This document shows, piece by piece, positions 4,300-6,047 of a DNA stretch of 6,047 nucleotides. Positions within the stretch are counted from its first letter, which is position 1; every line of letters starts with the position of its first letter. Under the pieces are notes generated by a model. The model had not been told where the DNA came from and did no database searches. It saw only the letters and a list, made by a program, of their open reading frames with translations. Both the position numbers and the translations under genes were made by a program. Origin of the DNA: Chelonobacter sp006228105 (GTDB lineage: Bacteria; Pseudomonadota; Gammaproteobacteria; Enterobacterales; Pasteurellaceae); assembly GCF_006228105.1 (NCBI RefSeq), contig NZ_VDHH01000092.1, one strand, 5' to 3'.

Positions 4300-4330
4300 A
4301 AAAAAACCTGCTGTCAGCAACAGCAGGTTT
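4300..4330 (-). terminator. Intrinsic terminator of pntAB
   Basis: AAACCTGCTG (4304-4313) and CAGCAGGTTT (4321-4330) form a perfect 10-bp stem with a 7-nt loop. On the minus strand it ends in a run of seven Ts. It begins 18 nt after the pntB stop codon and insulates the toxin-antitoxin run. Confidence 0.92.
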
Positions 4331-4348
4331 GAGCTTTAATCGGATAGC

Positions 4349-5722
4349 TTACAGTGCTTTCAAAATATCATCCACACGCTCTTTGGCATCACCGAACAAC
4401 ATTTGGGTATTGTCTTTGAAGAACAATGGGTTTTGCACCCCGGCATAACCCACCGCCATAGAACGTTTGAACACGATGACGTTTTGCGCTTTCCAGACTT
4501 CCAACACCGGCATACCGGCAATCGGACTATTCGGATCGTCTAACGCCGCCGGATTGACGGTGTCGTTGGCACCGATCACCAACACCACATCGGTGTCTGG
4601 GAAATCTTCGTTGATTTCATCCATTTCCAGCACCACATCATAAGGCACTTTGGCTTCTGCCAACAGCACGTTCATGTGTCCCGGCAAGCGACCGGCAACC
4701 GGGTGGATGCCGAAGCGGACATTAATGCCTTTGTCACGCAATTTCTGGGTGATTTCCGCCACCGGATATTGCGCCTGCGCCACTGCCATGCCGTATCCCG
4801 GGGTGATGATCACCGAGCTGGCATTTTTCAACAATTCCGCCACTTCTTCGGCACTGGTTTCACGGTGTTCGCCTTGCTCTTCATCCGAGCTGGCCTGCAC
4901 ATCGTTACCAAAGCCGCCGGCGATCACGCTGATGAAAGAGCGGTTCATCGCTTTACACATGATGTAAGACAGAATCGCACCGGAAGAACCCACTAATGCA
5001 CCGGTCACGATCAACAAATCGTTGTTTAGCATAAAACCGGCCGCTGCCGCTGCCCAACCGGAATAGGAGTTCAACATGGAGACCACCACCGGCATATCTG
5101 CGCCGCCGATAGAAGCCACCAAATGCCAACCGAATGCCAAGGCAATAATCGTCATCAGAATCAACGGGAATAAGCTGGCATCGCCGACAAATGTGAACAT
5201 CAACAACACAGAAACAACTACCGCCGCCAAATTCAATTTATGGCGGTGTGGCAAGCTCAACGCTTTGGAATTGATGATGCCACGCAATTTACCGAACGCC
5301 ACAATCGATCCGGTGAAAGTGACTGCGCCGATAAAGATGCCTAAAAAGACTTCGACATCGTGGATATTCTGCATCACAGAATCCATCACGCCATGTGGGG
5401 CAAAATAGCTGTTGAAGCCGACCAAGACCGCCGCCAAACCGACGAAGCTGTGCAAAATGGCGACCAATTCCGGCATTTCGGTCATTTCGACTTTCAGCGC
5501 ACGTTGGATCCCAAGCACTGCGCCGATGACCATCGCAATCACGATCCACCAATGACCCTGCGTTTCCGGTCCAAAAATCGTTGCCACCAACGCAATCGCC
5601 ATCCCGACGATGCCATACCAACAACCCGCTTTGGCGGTTTCATGTTTAGAAAGACCGGCTAAGCTCATAATAAATAGTAGTGCTGCTACAATATAAGCGG
5701 CTTGTACAAAACCTGCAGACAT
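4349..5722 (-). CDS. pntB: NAD(P) transhydrogenase subunit beta
   Basis: PntB is the beta subunit of the inner-membrane, proton-translocating transhydrogenase that uses the proton gradient to reduce NADP+ with NADH. The 457 residues are close to E. coli PntB (462). Residues 1 to about 260 form the membrane domain, with about nine hydrophobic helices and H91, equivalent to the E. coli histidine implicated in proton translocation. The SIGGADMPVVVSMLNSYSGWAAAAAGF block (204-230) is a family hallmark. The NADP(H)-binding domain follows, with GYGMAVAQAQ (309-318), HPVAGRLPGHMNVLLAEA (340-357), GANDTVNPAA (384-393) and K419-R420-S421, the residues that hold the 2'-phosphate of NADP. ATG at 5722 has AAGGAG upstream, inside the 10-nt gap after pntA, so the two are one operon ending at the 4300-4330 terminator. 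Confidence 0.98.
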   Translation of the reverse strand: MSAGFVQAAYIVAALLFIMSLAGLSKHETAKAGCWYGIVGMAIALVATIFGPETQGHWWIVIAMVIGAVLGIQRALKVEMTEMPELVAILHSFVGLAAVLVGFNSYFAPHGVMDSVMQNIHDVEVFLGIFIGAVTFTGSIVAFGKLRGIINSKALSLPHRHKLNLAAVVVSVLLMFTFVGDASLFPLILMTIIALAFGWHLVASIGGADMPVVVSMLNSYSGWAAAAAGFMLNNDLLIVTGALVGSSGAILSYIMCKAMNRSFISVIAGGFGNDVQASSDEEQGEHRETSAEEVAELLKNASSVIITPGYGMAVAQAQYPVAEITQKLRDKGINVRFGIHPVAGRLPGHMNVLLAEAKVPYDVVLEMDEINEDFPDTDVVLVIGANDTVNPAALDDPNSPIAGMPVLEVWKAQNVIVFKRSMAVGYAGVQNPLFFKDNTQMLFGDAKERVDDILKAL

Positions 5723-5732
5723 GTTTTTCTCC

Positions 5733-6047
5733 TTAACCTTTTCTAAACATTGCCAACATGCGTTGTGTCACTTTGAAGCCACCAAAAATATTGATGCTGG
5801 CGACTAACACCGCAATAAATGACAGGAATGTCACGACCCCGTTGCCGTGCCCGATTTGCAATAATGCACCGACAATGATAATCCCGGAAATCGCATTAGT
5901 TACCGCCATCAATGGCGTATGCAACGCGTGGCTGACGTTCCAAACCACATAATAACCGACCACACAAGCCAGTACAAAAACGGTAAAATGCGATAAAAAT
6001 GCCGCCGGTGCAACCGAAGCCAACCATAAGAAGGCGGCGGCAACTGC
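5733..6047 (-). CDS. pntA: NAD(P) transhydrogenase subunit alpha, C-terminal part (5' end outside window)
   Basis: The frame is open from the right edge to TAA at 5735-5733 and gives the last 104 residues of PntA (E. coli PntA has 510). It is the membrane-anchor domain: AVAAAFLWLASVAP, then FLSHFTVFVLACVVGYYVVWNV, HALHTPLMAVTNAISGIIIVGALLQIG and FLSFIAVLVASINIFGGFKVTQRMLAMFRKG. These are the hydrophobic helices that join PntB in the proton channel, and the match to E. coli is nearly residue for residue. The NAD(H)-binding domain that precedes it lies beyond the window. The TTG at 6023 is an internal leucine, not a start, because the homologous sequence continues upstream to the edge. Confidence 0.97.
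   Translation of the reverse strand, partial: AVAAAFLWLASVAPAAFLSHFTVFVLACVVGYYVVWNVSHALHTPLMAVTNAISGIIIVGALLQIGHGNGVVTFLSFIAVLVASINIFGGFKVTQRMLAMFRKG

Noticed and set aside
5076..5408. Plus-strand open frame of about 110 codons opposite pntB
   Set aside because: It is antisense to a strongly conserved enzyme gene, has no recognisable protein family and is a by-product of pntB codon use. The same applies to the other plus-strand frames at 735-1262, 1824-2262, 2665-3027, 3236-3547, 3980-4171, 4650-4996, 5360-5662 and 5758-5952.
5289..5624. Minus-strand frame of 111 codons overlapping pntB
   Set aside because: It is a shifted frame of the pntB membrane domain, rich in Arg and Gly with no recognisable motif.

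Overview
The window looks like a chromosomal segment from a Pasteurellaceae bacterium, in the Haemophilus influenzae / Pasteurella / Aggregatibacter group. Six perfect copies of the 9-bp DNA uptake signal core AAGTGCGGT (either strand) occur in about 6 kb, and I saw none of the alternative ACAAGCGGT type. The proteins also read as close relatives of gammaproteobacterial PheA, RaiA, CoaE, YacG, RelE and PntAB. I cannot fix the species without a database search.

Layout: the left 0.7 kb is mobile-element territory. It holds the 3' end of an IS1182-like transposase gene (+ strand, to 305), a run of short hairpins (337-454), and a compact 233-bp MITE-like element (470-702) with 24-bp near-perfect inverted ends and four internal hairpins. 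From 717 to the right edge every gene is on the minus strand. In transcription order (right to left) these are: pntA (3' end only) and pntB, closed by a strong terminator at 4300-4330; a five-gene run made of an StbD-like antitoxin, a RelE toxin, coaE, yacG and a small GNAT-like gene; raiA with its own promoter and terminator; and pheA with its own promoter.

How the genes work together: pntAB encodes the proton-pumping membrane transhydrogenase that makes NADPH. coaE makes the last step of coenzyme A, and yacG sits in its usual place beside coaE. The toxin-antitoxin pair lies immediately upstream of coaE with no room for a separate promoter in the 9-nt gap, so coaE probably shares transcripts with it. 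raiA (ribosome hibernation factor) followed by pheA (bifunctional chorismate mutase / prephenate dehydratase) is the same order as in E. coli, but here there is no space for the pheL leader-peptide attenuator: the pheA promoter lies only about 20 nt before the start codon, and an uptake signal fills its -10/-35 spacer.

The most interesting part is 337-702. The MITE-like element appears to have landed in a palindromic AAAT-CTAG-ATTT site directly after pheA, separating it from a hairpin-plus-T5 terminator at 431-454 that points in the pheA direction. I found no CRISPR array, tRNA or rRNA and no convincing wholly new gene system; the hairpin region is the best candidate for something undescribed.
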